NCBI GenBank assembly: GCA_030065235.1 | Contig: JASJDC010000005.1 | Coordinates: 1 to 64,000, forward strand | Reading direction: 5' to 3' | Origin: Alphaproteobacteria bacterium | GTDB taxonomy: Bacteria > Pseudomonadota > Alphaproteobacteria > UBA8366 > Aestuariispiraceae | Length of the DNA stretch: 64,000 nucleotides | In this document: positions 18,901 to 28,513 of the stretch, piece after piece | Position numbering within the stretch: the first letter of the stretch is position 1 | Layout of the letters: each line of letters begins with the position of its first letter | Translations under genes and position numbers: made by a program | The notes under the pieces: generated by a model | Database searches by the model: none | Seen by the model: only the letters and a program-made list of their open reading frames with translations | Told to the model about the DNA's origin: nothing

Positions 18901-19467
18901 ATGAGTCTCCTGCGCGCCTATATCGCCATGATAGATCGTCTGAATTATGGCGTGGGCCGTGTCATCATGTACGGCGTCTTCGCCATGATGGCGGTGCTGC
19001 TCTGGTCCACCATCTCGAAATTCTCCGAGCAGCCCTCGCTGTGGACCCTCGAAGTCGCACAGTTCGCCATGATCGCGTACTTCTTTCTCGGCGGTCCCTA
19101 CGCGATCCAGATGCGCAGCCATGTCCGAATGGATCTGTTCTATGAAAACTGGTCTATGCGGAAAAAGGCCGCCATAGACGCCGTGATGGTCTTTTGCCTG
19201 CTCTTCTATCTCGGCGTTTTGCTTTGGGGCGGCCTCAGCTCAACCGCCTATTCGCTGGGTCATTTCGGTTCGAACCCGCTGGGTTTCTTCGTCGATCTGG
19301 CGACCGGCGAAAAAGATCTTGGCACGTTGGAGCGCAGCCGCACGATCTGGCGGCCCTACCTTTGGCCGATTAAGACGATCATGTGCGTGGGCGTCTTTCT
19401 GATGCTCCTGCAGGGCCTGTCGGAACTGGCCAAGGACATTCTGCGTCTCCGGGGAGAGACGATCTGA
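18901..19467 (+). CDS. dctQ: TRAP transporter small permease (DctQ)
   Basis: 188 residues with four membrane segments, the usual topology of DctQ. It partners DctM and the periplasmic DctP to import an organic anion or related solute with a sodium gradient. The ATG at 18901 begins MSLLRAYIAMIDRLNY. A longer frame upstream (from 18712) is arginine- and proline-rich and lies over the operator region, so it was rejected. The stop overlaps the dctM start as TGATG. Confidence 0.87.
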   Translation: MSLLRAYIAMIDRLNYGVGRVIMYGVFAMMAVLLWSTISKFSEQPSLWTLEVAQFAMIAYFFLGGPYAIQMRSHVRMDLFYENWSMRKKAAIDAVMVFCLLFYLGVLLWGGLSSTAYSLGHFGSNPLGFFVDLATGEKDLGTLERSRTIWRPYLWPIKTIMCVGVFLMLLQGLSELAKDILRLRGETI

Positions 19468-20792
19468 TGTCCTACGAGACGATCGCGCTCCTGATGTTCG
19501 CCGCCATGATGGTGCTGCTATTTTCCGGGCAGCGGGTGTTCGGCGCGATCGGTTTTGTCGCGGTCATTGCAGCATTGGCGCTTTGGGGGGATCGCGGCGG
19601 TTTTGATATCGCGTTCTCGCAATCGATCAAGCTGATGCGCTGGTACCCGCTGCTGACCGTCCCGATGTTCGTTTTCATGGGCTATATCCTGTCGGAAAGC
19701 CGTATCGCCGATGATCTGTACAAGATGTTCCATGTCTGGATGGGCGGTCTGAAGGGCGGGCTGGCCATTGGGACGATCGGGCTGATGGTCTTGATTTCAG
19801 CCATGAACGGATTGTCCGTCGCCGGCATGGCCATCGGGGCCACGATTGCGCTGCCGGAATTGCTGCGCCGGGGTTATGATAAGCGGATGGTCACCGGGGT
19901 TGTGCAGGCGGGGTCAAGCCTCGGCATTCTCGTACCGCCCTCTGTGGTGTTGGTGCTCTATGCGATGATCGCGCGGCAGCCGGTCGGCCAGCTTTGGCTC
20001 GCCGGCGTGATCCCCGGGCTGATGATGGCGAGCATGTTCATCCTCTATATCGCGATCCGTTGCCGGTTGAACCCGAATCTTGGCCCGGTCTTGTCCGAAG
20101 AAGAACGCGCCATGCCCAAGCGCGAGAAATACCGGCTGCTGCTGGCCGGGCTTTTGCCCTTCGGGATCTTTTTCGCGATGATGATCCCCTTTGTGAATGG
20201 CTGGACCTCGCTTGTCGAAAGCTCGGCCATCGGGGCGGTCGCGGCCTTTCTCGCGGCGGTCCTTAAGCGGCGGATGACCTGGGCGGTCTTTGAAACGTCG
20301 GTCAAGAACACGCTTGGCATCACATGCATGTTTATGTGGATCATTCTCGCGGCGCTGGCCTTTGGCGCGGTGTTTGACGGGCTTGGCGCAGTCAAGGCGA
20401 TTGAGAGTGTGTTCACCGAACGGCTGGGCCTGAGCCCATGGCTGATCCTGATCCTGATGCAGCTGAGTTTTGTCCTGATGGGGACCTTTCTGGATGACAC
20501 GGCGATGCTGGTCATCGTCGCCCCGCTCTACATCCCACTGGTGGGCGCGCTTGGGTTTGATCTAATCTGGTATGGGGTTCTTTATACGATCACAACGCAG
20601 ATCGCCTATATGACTCCGCCCTTCGGTTACAACCTCTTCCTGATGCGCGCAATGTCGCCGCCAGAGATCACGCTCAGCGATATTTACCGCTCCATCACCC
20701 CTTTCGTCATCGTCATGGTCATGGCGCTTGTCATTATCATGGCGGCCCCGCAAATCGCCCTCTGGCTGCCCCAGACGGTTTACGGAAATTAG
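19467..20792 (+). CDS. dctM: TRAP transporter large permease (DctM)
   Basis: 441 residues with about 12 membrane segments. Typical DctM stretches are visible, for example GLSVAGMAIGATIALPELLRR, GSSLGILVPPS and MGTFLDDTAML. GGGGAGAG precedes the ATG, which overlaps the dctQ stop. It is the transport channel of the TRAP system, with DctQ as accessory and DctP as binding protein. Confidence 0.93.
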   Translation: MSYETIALLMFAAMMVLLFSGQRVFGAIGFVAVIAALALWGDRGGFDIAFSQSIKLMRWYPLLTVPMFVFMGYILSESRIADDLYKMFHVWMGGLKGGLAIGTIGLMVLISAMNGLSVAGMAIGATIALPELLRRGYDKRMVTGVVQAGSSLGILVPPSVVLVLYAMIARQPVGQLWLAGVIPGLMMASMFILYIAIRCRLNPNLGPVLSEEERAMPKREKYRLLLAGLLPFGIFFAMMIPFVNGWTSLVESSAIGAVAAFLAAVLKRRMTWAVFETSVKNTLGITCMFMWIILAALAFGAVFDGLGAVKAIESVFTERLGLSPWLILILMQLSFVLMGTFLDDTAMLVIVAPLYIPLVGALGFDLIWYGVLYTITTQIAYMTPPFGYNLFLMRAMSPPEITLSDIYRSITPFVIVMVMALVIIMAAPQIALWLPQTVYGN

Positions 20793-20846
20793 GCGCCGGA
20801 AAGAGCGCTGTTGAAAACTCAAGCCTCACCAACAAGGAGCTAACCT

Positions 20847-21878
20847 ATGACCACAAGACGTAAGTTCATCCAGGGCGCCGCCATCGCGGCGCCGGCCGCG
20901 CTCGCCACCCCGGCGATTGCGCAAACGACAATCAAATGGCGCATGCAGACCTATGCAGGCGCGGCTCTCGCCGCCGAGGTCGTCGTTCCGGCGGTCGAGA
21001 CCTTCAATAAAATCGCAGGCGACCGCATGCAGATCGAGCTGTTCTTCGCCGATCAGCTTGTCCCGACTGGCGAGCTGTTTCAGGCCATGCAGCGCGGCAC
21101 GATTGATGCGGTGCAATCCGACGACGATTCGATGGCTTCACCCACCGAGGTTACCGTGTTCGGCGGCTATTTCCCGTTTGGCTCGCGCTATTCGCTCGAC
21201 GTGCCGGTGCTGTTTAACCAGTACGGCCTGAAGGAGATTTGGGAGGAGGAATACGCCAAGGTCGGCGTCAAGCATATTTCGGCCGGGGCCTGGGACCCCT
21301 GCCACTTCGCCACCAAGGATCCGATCCGCAGCCTCGAAGATCTTAAAGGCAAGCGCGTCTTCACCTTCCCGACCGCCGGTCGTTTCTTGAGCCAATTTGG
21401 CGTCGTGCCGGTCACTTTGCCTTGGGAAGATATCGAAGTCGCCGTCCAAACCGGCGAGCTTGACGGCATCGCCTGGTCGGGCATCACGGAAGACTACACC
21501 GTGGGATGGGCCGATGTGACCAACTACTTCCTGACGAACAACATCTCGGGCGCGTGGATCGGCCATTTCTTCGCCAATATGGAGCGTTGGAATGAATTGC
21601 CTGAGGACCTGCAGGCGCTTTTGACTGTCTGTATGGAACAGTCGCACTATTACCGTCAGCACTGGTATTGGGGCGGGGAGGCTGACCTGCGCGTGAATGG
21701 CACAAAGCTGCAATTGACTTCCATCCCCGATGACGAATGGGCCCAGGTGGAAGCCGCCGCCCGAGTCTTCTGGGATGAGATCGCGGCGGAGAGCGAAACC
21801 AAGGCGAAAGTGGTTGAGATCTTCAAGCGCTATAATGAGGTTATGGAAAAGGCTGGACGGCCCTATCGTTATTCCTAA
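20847..21878 (+). CDS. dctP: TRAP transporter solute-binding protein (DctP family), Tat signal
   Basis: 343 residues. The N terminus TTRRKFIQGAAIAAPAALA...AIAQ is a twin-arginine signal peptide. The mature part is a DctP-type periplasmic receptor (LAAEVVVPAVETFNKIAGDRMQIELFF). AAGGAG precedes the start, and a strong terminator follows. The TRAP genes sit with an amine ligase and an alcohol dehydrogenase, so the ligand may be an amino-alcohol or related nitrogen compound (inference). Confidence 0.92.
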   Translation: MTTRRKFIQGAAIAAPAALATPAIAQTTIKWRMQTYAGAALAAEVVVPAVETFNKIAGDRMQIELFFADQLVPTGELFQAMQRGTIDAVQSDDDSMASPTEVTVFGGYFPFGSRYSLDVPVLFNQYGLKEIWEEEYAKVGVKHISAGAWDPCHFATKDPIRSLEDLKGKRVFTFPTAGRFLSQFGVVPVTLPWEDIEVAVQTGELDGIAWSGITEDYTVGWADVTNYFLTNNISGAWIGHFFANMERWNELPEDLQALLTVCMEQSHYYRQHWYWGGEADLRVNGTKLQLTSIPDDEWAQVEAAARVFWDEIAAESETKAKVVEIFKRYNEVMEKAGRPYRYS

Positions 21879-21887
21879 CCTTAGACG

Positions 21888-21924
21888 CGGCCCCGGGGTT
21901 CTCGCCCGGGGCCGGTCTTTTTTT
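21888..21924 (+). terminator. Rho-independent terminator after dctP
   Basis: CGGCCCCGGG and CCCGGGGCCG form a perfect 10-bp stem with a 7-base loop, followed after three bases by seven T residues. It ends the TRAP transcript or attenuates read-through into the glutamine-synthetase-like gene, whose ATG is only 22 bases further on. Confidence 0.88.
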
Positions 21925-21946
21925 GCGACAGATGAGGACAGCAAGA

Positions 21947-23311
21947 ATGACGGCGCCACTCACTTTTGATTCGCTTGAAGACATGGCGGCGCAGGGCGGC
22001 GTTGACACTGTGCTTGTGTGCTTCGTCGATATGCAGGGCCGTCTGATGGGCAAGAGGTTTCATGTGTCGAACTTCCTCGAAAGCGCGCACCAAGAAACCC
22101 ATTGCTGCGATTACCTGCTGGCCACCGATCTCGAAATGGCGACGCCCGACGGCTATGCGTCGTCAAGCTGGAAGCGCGGCTATGGCGACTATGTGATGAA
22201 GCCTGACCTGTCGACATTGCGGCTGACGCCGTGGTTGGAGGGTACGGCCATGGTGCTCTGCGATATCCTCGATCACCATGACCATGCTCCCATACCGCAT
22301 GCGCCGCGCCAGATGCTCAAGGAGCAGATTGCGCGGCTTAGTAAACACGACCTAGCCCCGATGATGGCGACGGAGTTGGAGTTCTTCATCTTCCGCAAGC
22401 CTCTGGACCAGTTGCGCGCCGAAGGGTATCGCGATTTGGAAACGCTGGGTCCCTACAATGAAGATTACCACATCCTTCAAACCTCGAAGGAAGAGCATGT
22501 CATGCGCCCCCTGCGGAACCATCTATACGCCGCCGGGATCCCGATCGAGAACTCCAAGGGCGAGGCAGAGGCGGGGCAAGAGGAGTTGAACATCCGCTAC
22601 GCCGATGCGCTGGCCTGCGCCGATCACCATTCGATTGCGAAACACGCCGCCAAGGAAATCGCCTGGCGGCAGGGCCATGCTGCGACCTTCCTGCCAAAAT
22701 GGCGTCATGATCGTGTGGGCAGCGCCAGCCATGTGCATATGTCGCTTTGGAAGCAGGGCGCGAACGCCTTCCACGATCCGGCCGGCCCGCATCATATGTC
22801 GGATCTGATGCGCCATTTCCTAGCGGGGTTGATCGCCTACGCCCCTGACTGCACCTATTTCTTCGCGCCCTACATCAACTCATACAAACGCTTTGTTAAG
22901 GGCACTTTTGCGCCTACGAAAACGGCGTGGTCGGTGGACAACCGCACCGCGGGTTTCCGGCTGTGCGGCGCGGACACCAAGGCTGTGCGCATCGAATGCC
23001 GCATACCGGGCTCTGACATGAACCCGTATTTGGCGCAGGCCGCTCTCCTCGCTGCCGGGATCAAGGGGATTGAAGACAGACTGGAGCTCGAACCCGCCGC
23101 GACTGGCGATATCTACGATGACGACAGCGTTCCCGAGATCCCCGACACCTTGCGCGCCGCGACAACGCATCTGACGGGCTCTACAATGCTGCGCGAAGCC
23201 ATGGGAGATGCGGTCATCGATCACTATACCCGCGCCGCCCGATGGGAACAGGAAGAGTTCGACCGGATCGTCACCGATTGGGAGATCGCCCGTGGGTTTG
23301 AAAAGGCCTAA
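21947..23311 (+). CDS. Glutamine synthetase family protein (gamma-glutamyl-amine ligase-like)
   Basis: 454 residues. The glutamine synthetase fold is clear: MATELEFFIF (metal-binding Glu), EAGQEELNI, HVHMSLW and INSYKRFVKGTFAPTKTAWSVDNRTAGFR. It lacks the tyrosine adenylylation-site region of GlnA and resembles PuuA-type enzymes, which link glutamate to amines such as putrescine. The ATG at 21947 is preferred, with GAGGAC eight bases upstream. Downstream are a dead aldehyde dehydrogenase and an alcohol dehydrogenase, a set expected for gamma-glutamylated amine or amino-alcohol breakdown. Confidence 0.88.
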   Translation: MTAPLTFDSLEDMAAQGGVDTVLVCFVDMQGRLMGKRFHVSNFLESAHQETHCCDYLLATDLEMATPDGYASSSWKRGYGDYVMKPDLSTLRLTPWLEGTAMVLCDILDHHDHAPIPHAPRQMLKEQIARLSKHDLAPMMATELEFFIFRKPLDQLRAEGYRDLETLGPYNEDYHILQTSKEEHVMRPLRNHLYAAGIPIENSKGEAEAGQEELNIRYADALACADHHSIAKHAAKEIAWRQGHAATFLPKWRHDRVGSASHVHMSLWKQGANAFHDPAGPHHMSDLMRHFLAGLIAYAPDCTYFFAPYINSYKRFVKGTFAPTKTAWSVDNRTAGFRLCGADTKAVRIECRIPGSDMNPYLAQAALLAAGIKGIEDRLELEPAATGDIYDDDSVPEIPDTLRAATTHLTGSTMLREAMGDAVIDHYTRAARWEQEEFDRIVTDWEIARGFEKA

Positions 23312-23314
23312 AAG

Positions 23315-23427
23315 ATGACGAAGACCGTTAGTTGCGTGTCGCCGATCGGGGCGCGGGCCTGTCAGTACTGGGGTTCCACGCCGAAACCCGCCGCAAATCA
23401 TACCACCTAAAGAAGAGGGCGAGATGA
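23315..23427 (+). pseudogene. Remnant of a deleted aldehyde dehydrogenase gene
   Basis: From the ATG at 23315 the sequence reads MTKTVSCVSPIG, the usual N terminus of an aldehyde dehydrogenase of this operon type. After a frame change it reads RGAGLSVLGFHAETRRKSYHL, the usual C terminus, ending in a TGA (23425-23427) that overlaps the next gene start as ATGA. The central 1.3-1.4 kb expected for the family is missing. The visible frame from 23315 stops at 23410 after 31 codons. I infer an internal deletion out of frame. The enzyme cannot be made from this copy. Confidence 0.72.
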
Positions 23428-24569
23428 GCCTGACCGCGAACTGGAGCTATCCCACCCCGATTCGCTTCGGCGCCGCGCGGATCGCCGAAATCGGCGTCGC
23501 ATGCGCGGCCGCGGGGATCGCCAAACCCTTGCTGGTGACCGATCGGGGCTTGGCCGACAACCCCATCACCGCGCGCACGCTGGCGCTTATGGAAGAGGCC
23601 GGATTGGGTTGCGCCTTGTTCTCGGACGTCGATCCGAACCCGAACGACGCCAATGTCGCGGCCGGCGTCGAGCGCTACCGCGAGGGCGGTTTTGACGGCG
23701 TGATTGCGTTTGGCGGCGGCTCCGGATTGGATCTGGGCAAGGCTGTCGCCTTCATGGCCGGGCAGACGCGCTCAATCTGGGATTTCGAGGATATCGGCGA
23801 CTGGTGGACCCGCGCCGACGCCGACGCCATCGCACCTGTTGTCGCCGCGCCGACAACGGCGGGCACCGGATCGGAGGTAGGTCGTGCGAGCGTGATCACG
23901 AACTCCGACAGCCACGAGAAGAAGATCATCTACCATCCCAAGATGCTGCCGGTTCAGGTCATCATGGATCCCGAACTGACCGTGGGCATGCCGAAATTCA
24001 TCACCGCTGGGACGGGCCTCGATGCTTTCGCCCATTGCGTCGAAGCCTATTCAAGCCCGCACTATCACCCGATGAGCCAGGGCATCGCGCTGGAAGGCAT
24101 GCGCCTGGTCAGGGATTACCTGCCCCGCGCCTATGCGGATGGCGGCGACCTCGAAGCGCGCGGTCATATGATGAGCGCAGCGGCGATGGGAGCGACCGCC
24201 TTCCAGAAGGGGCTGGGCGCCATACACGCGCTCAGCCATCCGATTGGCGCGATGCATAACACCCATCACGGCACGACAAATGCGTTCTTCATGCCTGCCG
24301 TCCTGAGGTTCAATGCCGACGCGATCCGTGATCGTTTCGATAAGGCGGCGGCGTATCTGGGCATTGCAGGCGGTTTCGACGGATTCTGCGCATTCGTCGA
24401 TGCGTTCAATGCAGCCTTCGACATTCCGCGGACCCTGGCCGACCTTGGCGTGACGGATCCGGACTTCGACGCCCTGACCAAGGCCGCGTTGCGCGACCCG
24501 AGCGTCGGCGGGAACCCGGTTGAATTGACCGAGTCGCGCATCCGCGGGCTTTTCGAAGCGTCAATGTAG
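23424..24569 (+). CDS. Iron-containing alcohol dehydrogenase
   Basis: 381 residues of the Fe-ADH (group III) family. The NAD-binding motif FGGGSGLDLGKAVA and the metal-site stretches GLDAFAHCVEAY and HALSHPIGAMHNTHHG are intact. It would oxidise an alcohol, perhaps an amino-alcohol or its gamma-glutamyl form, to an aldehyde. The aldehyde dehydrogenase expected upstream has been deleted, so the product would need another enzyme. Start ATG follows AAGAAGAGGGCGAG. Confidence 0.92.
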   Translation: MSLTANWSYPTPIRFGAARIAEIGVACAAAGIAKPLLVTDRGLADNPITARTLALMEEAGLGCALFSDVDPNPNDANVAAGVERYREGGFDGVIAFGGGSGLDLGKAVAFMAGQTRSIWDFEDIGDWWTRADADAIAPVVAAPTTAGTGSEVGRASVITNSDSHEKKIIYHPKMLPVQVIMDPELTVGMPKFITAGTGLDAFAHCVEAYSSPHYHPMSQGIALEGMRLVRDYLPRAYADGGDLEARGHMMSAAAMGATAFQKGLGAIHALSHPIGAMHNTHHGTTNAFFMPAVLRFNADAIRDRFDKAAAYLGIAGGFDGFCAFVDAFNAAFDIPRTLADLGVTDPDFDALTKAALRDPSVGGNPVELTESRIRGLFEASM

Positions 24570-24765
24570 ATCAACGCGATTTCAGGGTGAAGCCTGACCC
24601 CAAGCCAGACTGCTCTACAGCATAGCCACTCAACTAACCGTAGGGCGTGCGTTGCGCCAACCGCGTTCAACCTTGGTAAGAACAGTTGTCCGGTAAGGAA
24701 TCTTGTTCTTCAACAAGGCGCTTCTAAGCATTTCAAAGATTCGATGTCTCTAGCGCGGCGACGTC

Positions 24766-26973
24766 TCAGGCGAGCGCTTCCAGGACGCGATCCGGTGTGA
24801 AGGGCATGTGACGCAGCCGGCGGCCGGTCAAGGCGAAGAATGCGTTGGCGATCGCCGGCGCGACGATGGGCGTGCTGACTTCGCCGATGCTGGTCGGCGG
24901 ACCATCGACGTTCGCAATATCGACCTCGATCTCCGGCGTCTCGTCGATGCGCAGGATCTCGTAGTCGAAGAAGTTGCTTTGTTCGACTTCGCCATCCTTG
25001 ATCGTGATCCGCTCTTTGAGGGCGCTGCTGACGCCATATACAACGCCGCCTTCGATCTGGGCCAAGGCGTTGTTTGGCGAGATGATCAGGCCGGCGTCCA
25101 CGGTCGCCCAGAAGCGTTTTACGGCGATCACGCCGCTCTCGCGGTCGAGGCTGATCTCGGCCACGCCGGCCGCCATGGAGTCGCCATAACCGGCGAAGGC
25201 GAGCCCGAGCGCTGTCTCTGAGCGGGGCCTTTCCCATTCGGCCATCTCAAGCGCTCTCTCGATCAGCCAGCGACCGCGTGCGTTCTCATTGAGCAACGCC
25301 ATGCGAAAGGCCACCGGGTCCGCGCCCGCCTCTTCGGCGAGTTCGTCCATGAACGCTTCCGACGCGAAGCTTGTATAGGCCGCGCCGATCCCGCGCCAAG
25401 GCGCCAGCCGCGCGCGCCTTTCTGTAATCACATGTTCGGCGCGCATGTCGCCAAGATCGTAGAACTTGCTTTCCGCCCCGCGCATCGTGATGACGTCCTG
25501 CGGCGCGACTTGGGCCCAGCGCAGCGGGTTGAAGTAAGCGATCACCGACGGCGCGGCGACGCGATGACGCCAGCCCGACAGAGCCCCGTCGGCGGTAAGC
25601 CCGGCGATCATCTTTTGCGCGGCCGCCGGTCGAAATGCGCCGAACTTCACATCGTCTTCCCGGGTCCACAGCACTTTGACTGGCCGCCCGGCGGCCTTGG
25701 ACGCCAACACCGCATCGCGCAAGTAGGGCTGCATCAATTCAGTCCGACGACCGAAACTGCCGCCCATCGGCGTCATATGCATCCGGACTCGATCCGCTGG
25801 AATCCCCAATGTCTCGGTTACGGTCCGCAAGGACCAACTTTGGGTCTGGCTCGCTATCCAAACTTCGGCGCGTTGACCGTTCTCCGTCACTGAGGCGACG
25901 GCGCCCATCGGCTCGAATTGCGCGTGATAGGCGTAGTCGGACAGGTATAGTCGCTCGACACGGCGGGGCGCCGCGTTGACAGCAGCGAGAGCGTCGCCGG
26001 TCTCGCGCCAGATGGCCCCGTCTTTCGCGAGGTCTTCCGCCTCGGACGTATAGTCCATCAGATCCTGGTCGCTGTTGTGCGCGCGGCTTGCAGCGGTGTC
26101 GGTCCATTCCACGGACAAGGCGGATTTGCCGAACAGCGCCGCTTCCTGGGTCTCCGCCAATATGGCGACGCCGTCCGGGAGCATGACCGTGCCGAGAACC
26201 CTTGGAATGGCCAACGTGTCGCGATCCATGACGGTCACGGGCGTCTCACCCTCAACCGGCGCCCGAACAACCGTCGCATAGATCATATCCGGCACGCGAA
26301 CGTCCGCGCCGTATTCGAAGGCGCCGCGGGTTTTCGCCGGAATATCGATGCGCGGCAGATCGGCCCCGATGAGCCGGAATTCCGAGCGCGACTTGAGGAG
26401 AGACTCTGAGGCCTCTGGGATCGGTACCGCCGCCAATTCGGTCAGGCCGGCAATCTGGCCGTAGGTGAGGCGCCGCCCGCTCTCTGGATCGACAACGACG
26501 TTTGGTTCTGTTCTCAACCGCTCTTCCGGCGCCGACCAATGCGCAGCCGCCGCGCGGATTAAGGTTCGCCGGGCCTGCGCGCCCGCCAGACGCAGCGGCA
26601 TGTAATAGCCCTGCACGGCGCTGCTGCCGGCTGTGTAGAGCACCATGCCGAACTTTGGATTGCCGTAGCGGCGATCATCAACGTCGAGCTGGTCAACGCG
26701 AACCTGCGTCCAATCGGCGTCAAGCTCCTCCGCCAGGATCATCGGCAAAGCCGTTGAGGAGCCTTGCCCCAGATCCGTCGCCGGATACACAATTCGGATG
26801 AGGTTATCGGCGCCAATCGAGACCCATATATTCAGATGCGCCTCAGCGTCGGCGACCGACCCGGCGACTGTCGCGCTCGGTCGCAGCCCCGCAGCGCCAA
26901 CAACAAAAGCAAAGCCTGCGGCTGATGTCAGAAAGCGCCGTCGATTGACGGTCAGCGTGGTGTTCGCGGCCAC
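24766..26973 (-). CDS. Molybdenum hydroxylase large subunit, isoquinoline 1-oxidoreductase beta-like (IorB)
   Basis: 735 residues. A twin-arginine signal (NRRRFLTSAAGFAF) sends it to the periplasm. Molybdopterin-binding aldehyde-oxidase-type segments follow, for example MGGSFGRR and RGIGAAYTSFASEAF. The catalytic-type Glu sits in SIGEVSTPIVAPAIANAF. It pairs with the [2Fe-2S] subunit 14 bases upstream. The start is a GTG at 26973 with AAGGAGG upstream, since the longer frame would run into the partner gene. The substrate may be an N-heterocycle or aldehyde. Confidence 0.88.
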   Translation of the reverse strand: MAANTTLTVNRRRFLTSAAGFAFVVGAAGLRPSATVAGSVADAEAHLNIWVSIGADNLIRIVYPATDLGQGSSTALPMILAEELDADWTQVRVDQLDVDDRRYGNPKFGMVLYTAGSSAVQGYYMPLRLAGAQARRTLIRAAAAHWSAPEERLRTEPNVVVDPESGRRLTYGQIAGLTELAAVPIPEASESLLKSRSEFRLIGADLPRIDIPAKTRGAFEYGADVRVPDMIYATVVRAPVEGETPVTVMDRDTLAIPRVLGTVMLPDGVAILAETQEAALFGKSALSVEWTDTAASRAHNSDQDLMDYTSEAEDLAKDGAIWRETGDALAAVNAAPRRVERLYLSDYAYHAQFEPMGAVASVTENGQRAEVWIASQTQSWSLRTVTETLGIPADRVRMHMTPMGGSFGRRTELMQPYLRDAVLASKAAGRPVKVLWTREDDVKFGAFRPAAAQKMIAGLTADGALSGWRHRVAAPSVIAYFNPLRWAQVAPQDVITMRGAESKFYDLGDMRAEHVITERRARLAPWRGIGAAYTSFASEAFMDELAEEAGADPVAFRMALLNENARGRWLIERALEMAEWERPRSETALGLAFAGYGDSMAAGVAEISLDRESGVIAVKRFWATVDAGLIISPNNALAQIEGGVVYGVSSALKERITIKDGEVEQSNFFDYEILRIDETPEIEVDIANVDGPPTSIGEVSTPIVAPAIANAFFALTGRRLRHMPFTPDRVLEALA

Positions 26974-26987
26974 TGTAATAGCCTCCT

Positions 26988-27440
26988 TCACGCTTCTTGC
27001 GTCGCGCGCTGGATGGCGCGAACAATGCGGGCGTAGGTCCCGCAGCGGCATAGATTGCCGCTCATCGCGTCGACAATCTCATCGCGGCTTGGATTGGGAT
27101 TTTCATTCAGCAAGGCGGCGGCTCGCATGATCTGACCGGATTGACAGTAGCCGCATTGCGGCGCTTGCTCGGCGATCCAGGCGCGTTGCAGCGGATGGTC
27201 GCCGCCAGGTGACAAGCCCTCAATCGTTACAATCTCCGCGCCTTCGACATCCCCGAGCGTCGTGATGCAGGCGTAGGTCGCGGCGCCGTCGACATGGACA
27301 GTGCAAGAGCCGCACATCGCCGCCCCGCAGCCATATTTCGACCCGGTAAGGCCCAGATGCTCGCGGATGACGATCAAAAGCGGCGTATCGGCGGGCGCGT
27401 CAATTTCGACGGGCGCGCCGTTGATGGTCAAACGGGCCAT
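26988..27440 (-). CDS. [2Fe-2S] subunit of molybdenum hydroxylase (IorA-like)
   Basis: 150 residues. A plant-type [2Fe-2S] domain ([18 protein letters not shown] with a later Cys in YACIT) is followed by a second helical [2Fe-2S] domain ([13 protein letters not shown]...[12 protein letters not shown]). It passes electrons from the molybdenum subunit. No cytochrome c subunit is encoded next to it. Confidence 0.92.
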   Translation of the reverse strand: MARLTINGAPVEIDAPADTPLLIVIREHLGLTGSKYGCGAAMCGSCTVHVDGAATYACITTLGDVEGAEIVTIEGLSPGGDHPLQRAWIAEQAPQCGYCQSGQIMRAAALLNENPNPSRDEIVDAMSGNLCRCGTYARIVRAIQRATQEA

Positions 27441-27796
27441 CTCGACTCCTCGTTGCGGATCACGCGGCGATCTCTTCGATCAATGTGACCCGGCGTGATT
27501 TTGGGCGTCTTGCCCAAAAATCAACTACCAACTGGTCCTCGATCCCGTCGAAGAGCCCGCATCGATACGCAGGCGGCGCTTTTCCTGTCGCTGGGAATTG
27601 GCGGTGATTTCGCCAAATCATGATCAGCGATTTCCTCAATTGCATCACTAAGCCCGCCCTGCGGCCGAACCGCTTCCAGCCCCAGCGACGGACGGATTGT
27701 CTAGGTGATTATTCCAAAGGGGGATAAAGACCATTGAAAATCATCCCAAAATAGTATTACCTGCTCTCGGTAATTCAAGTGTGGGGAGGGTTGGCC
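27441..27796. other. 356-base gap, no clear gene
   Basis: The gap lies between the divergent iorA-like gene and a lipoprotein gene. A 62-codon frame on the minus strand (27460-27648, beginning MMQLRKSLIMIW) ends 19 bases before iorA. I do not recognise it, and it has no clear ribosome-binding site. No tRNA, strong hairpin or long repeat is apparent. Promoters for both flanking genes must lie here. Confidence 0.4.
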
Positions 27797-28228
27797 ATGA
27801 TGTTCCGTATATTGGTGTTATTCCTGGGTTCAGTGCCGCTTTTTGCATGTCAGACGACGCCGGCGGAGCCGAAGTTCGATGCTACGCAGGTCAGGGCGGA
27901 CACGTTCCAGACATTCTGCCGCGGCGTCACCGTGTCGGAGGCGGAGGCGTATTTCTCCGAACCGCTCCGCAACAAGGGATATCTGAATACGGGCAATTGG
28001 TTCGCCGCCGGCAAAGCCAGCGAGGTCACCGTATTGGACGACAGGATCGTCCACATAGCGCCCAGAATTACGGTCGTTTATTGTATTGAACAAGCGCAAC
28101 ACGACGGAGACGAAGGCGTCAAGATTTCGTCGAACGGCTTCTTCGATGAATACAAGAATGGCGACTGGCAGCCAATGATCGCGGCTCTGCCGCGACGGAT
28201 CGAAGGCTCCGATTGTTTCAACCTCTGA
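27797..28228 (+). CDS. Small lipoprotein of unknown function
   Basis: 143 residues. MMFRILVLFLGSVPLFAC is a lipoprotein signal with the lipobox L-F-A-C, so the mature protein would start at Cys and be anchored in a membrane. The rest has three further Cys residues and no recognised domain. The ATG-ATG at 27797 has GGGGAGGG upstream. It stands alone, with no operon partner. Confidence 0.7.
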   Translation: MMFRILVLFLGSVPLFACQTTPAEPKFDATQVRADTFQTFCRGVTVSEAEAYFSEPLRNKGYLNTGNWFAAGKASEVTVLDDRIVHIAPRITVVYCIEQAQHDGDEGVKISSNGFFDEYKNGDWQPMIAALPRRIEGSDCFNL

Positions 28229-28403
28229 AATGTGACTGGCGGCTGGCGGCGAGCGGCCGCTTTTCCGATCAGGACGCGCGAGATGGTGTTGGACCCATTC
28301 TCGTTCAGGACCTGCCGAATTTCGGCTCGATGCGTTTGGGCGTTGTTGGAATCGCGGCGCCTCAATGAAAGTCGTCTAATCCGAGGCGAGCTCATTGTAA
28401 AGT

Positions 28404-28513
28404 GATGGTGGAGGCCCATGGAGCAACCGCGAACCCGAGGCGGAAAAATCGCGAAGCGATGATGGAGCCCCAAGGAGTAACCTCGAACCCGAGGCGGAAA
28501 AATCGCGAAGCGA
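28404..28513 (-). repeat. 54-bp tandem repeat of tRNA tail plus terminator
   Basis: Two full 54-bp units (28404-28457 and 28458-28511) lie directly behind tRNA-Ala and merge into the tRNA 3' end. Each carries, on the minus strand, a T-arm-like GGGTTCGAGG or GGGTTCGCGG, an acceptor-like GGCTCCATC or GGCCTCCACC, and in the second unit ATCGCTTCGCGATTTT. The units differ at a few positions. They look like duplications of the tRNA 3' half with its terminator. Confidence 0.7.
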
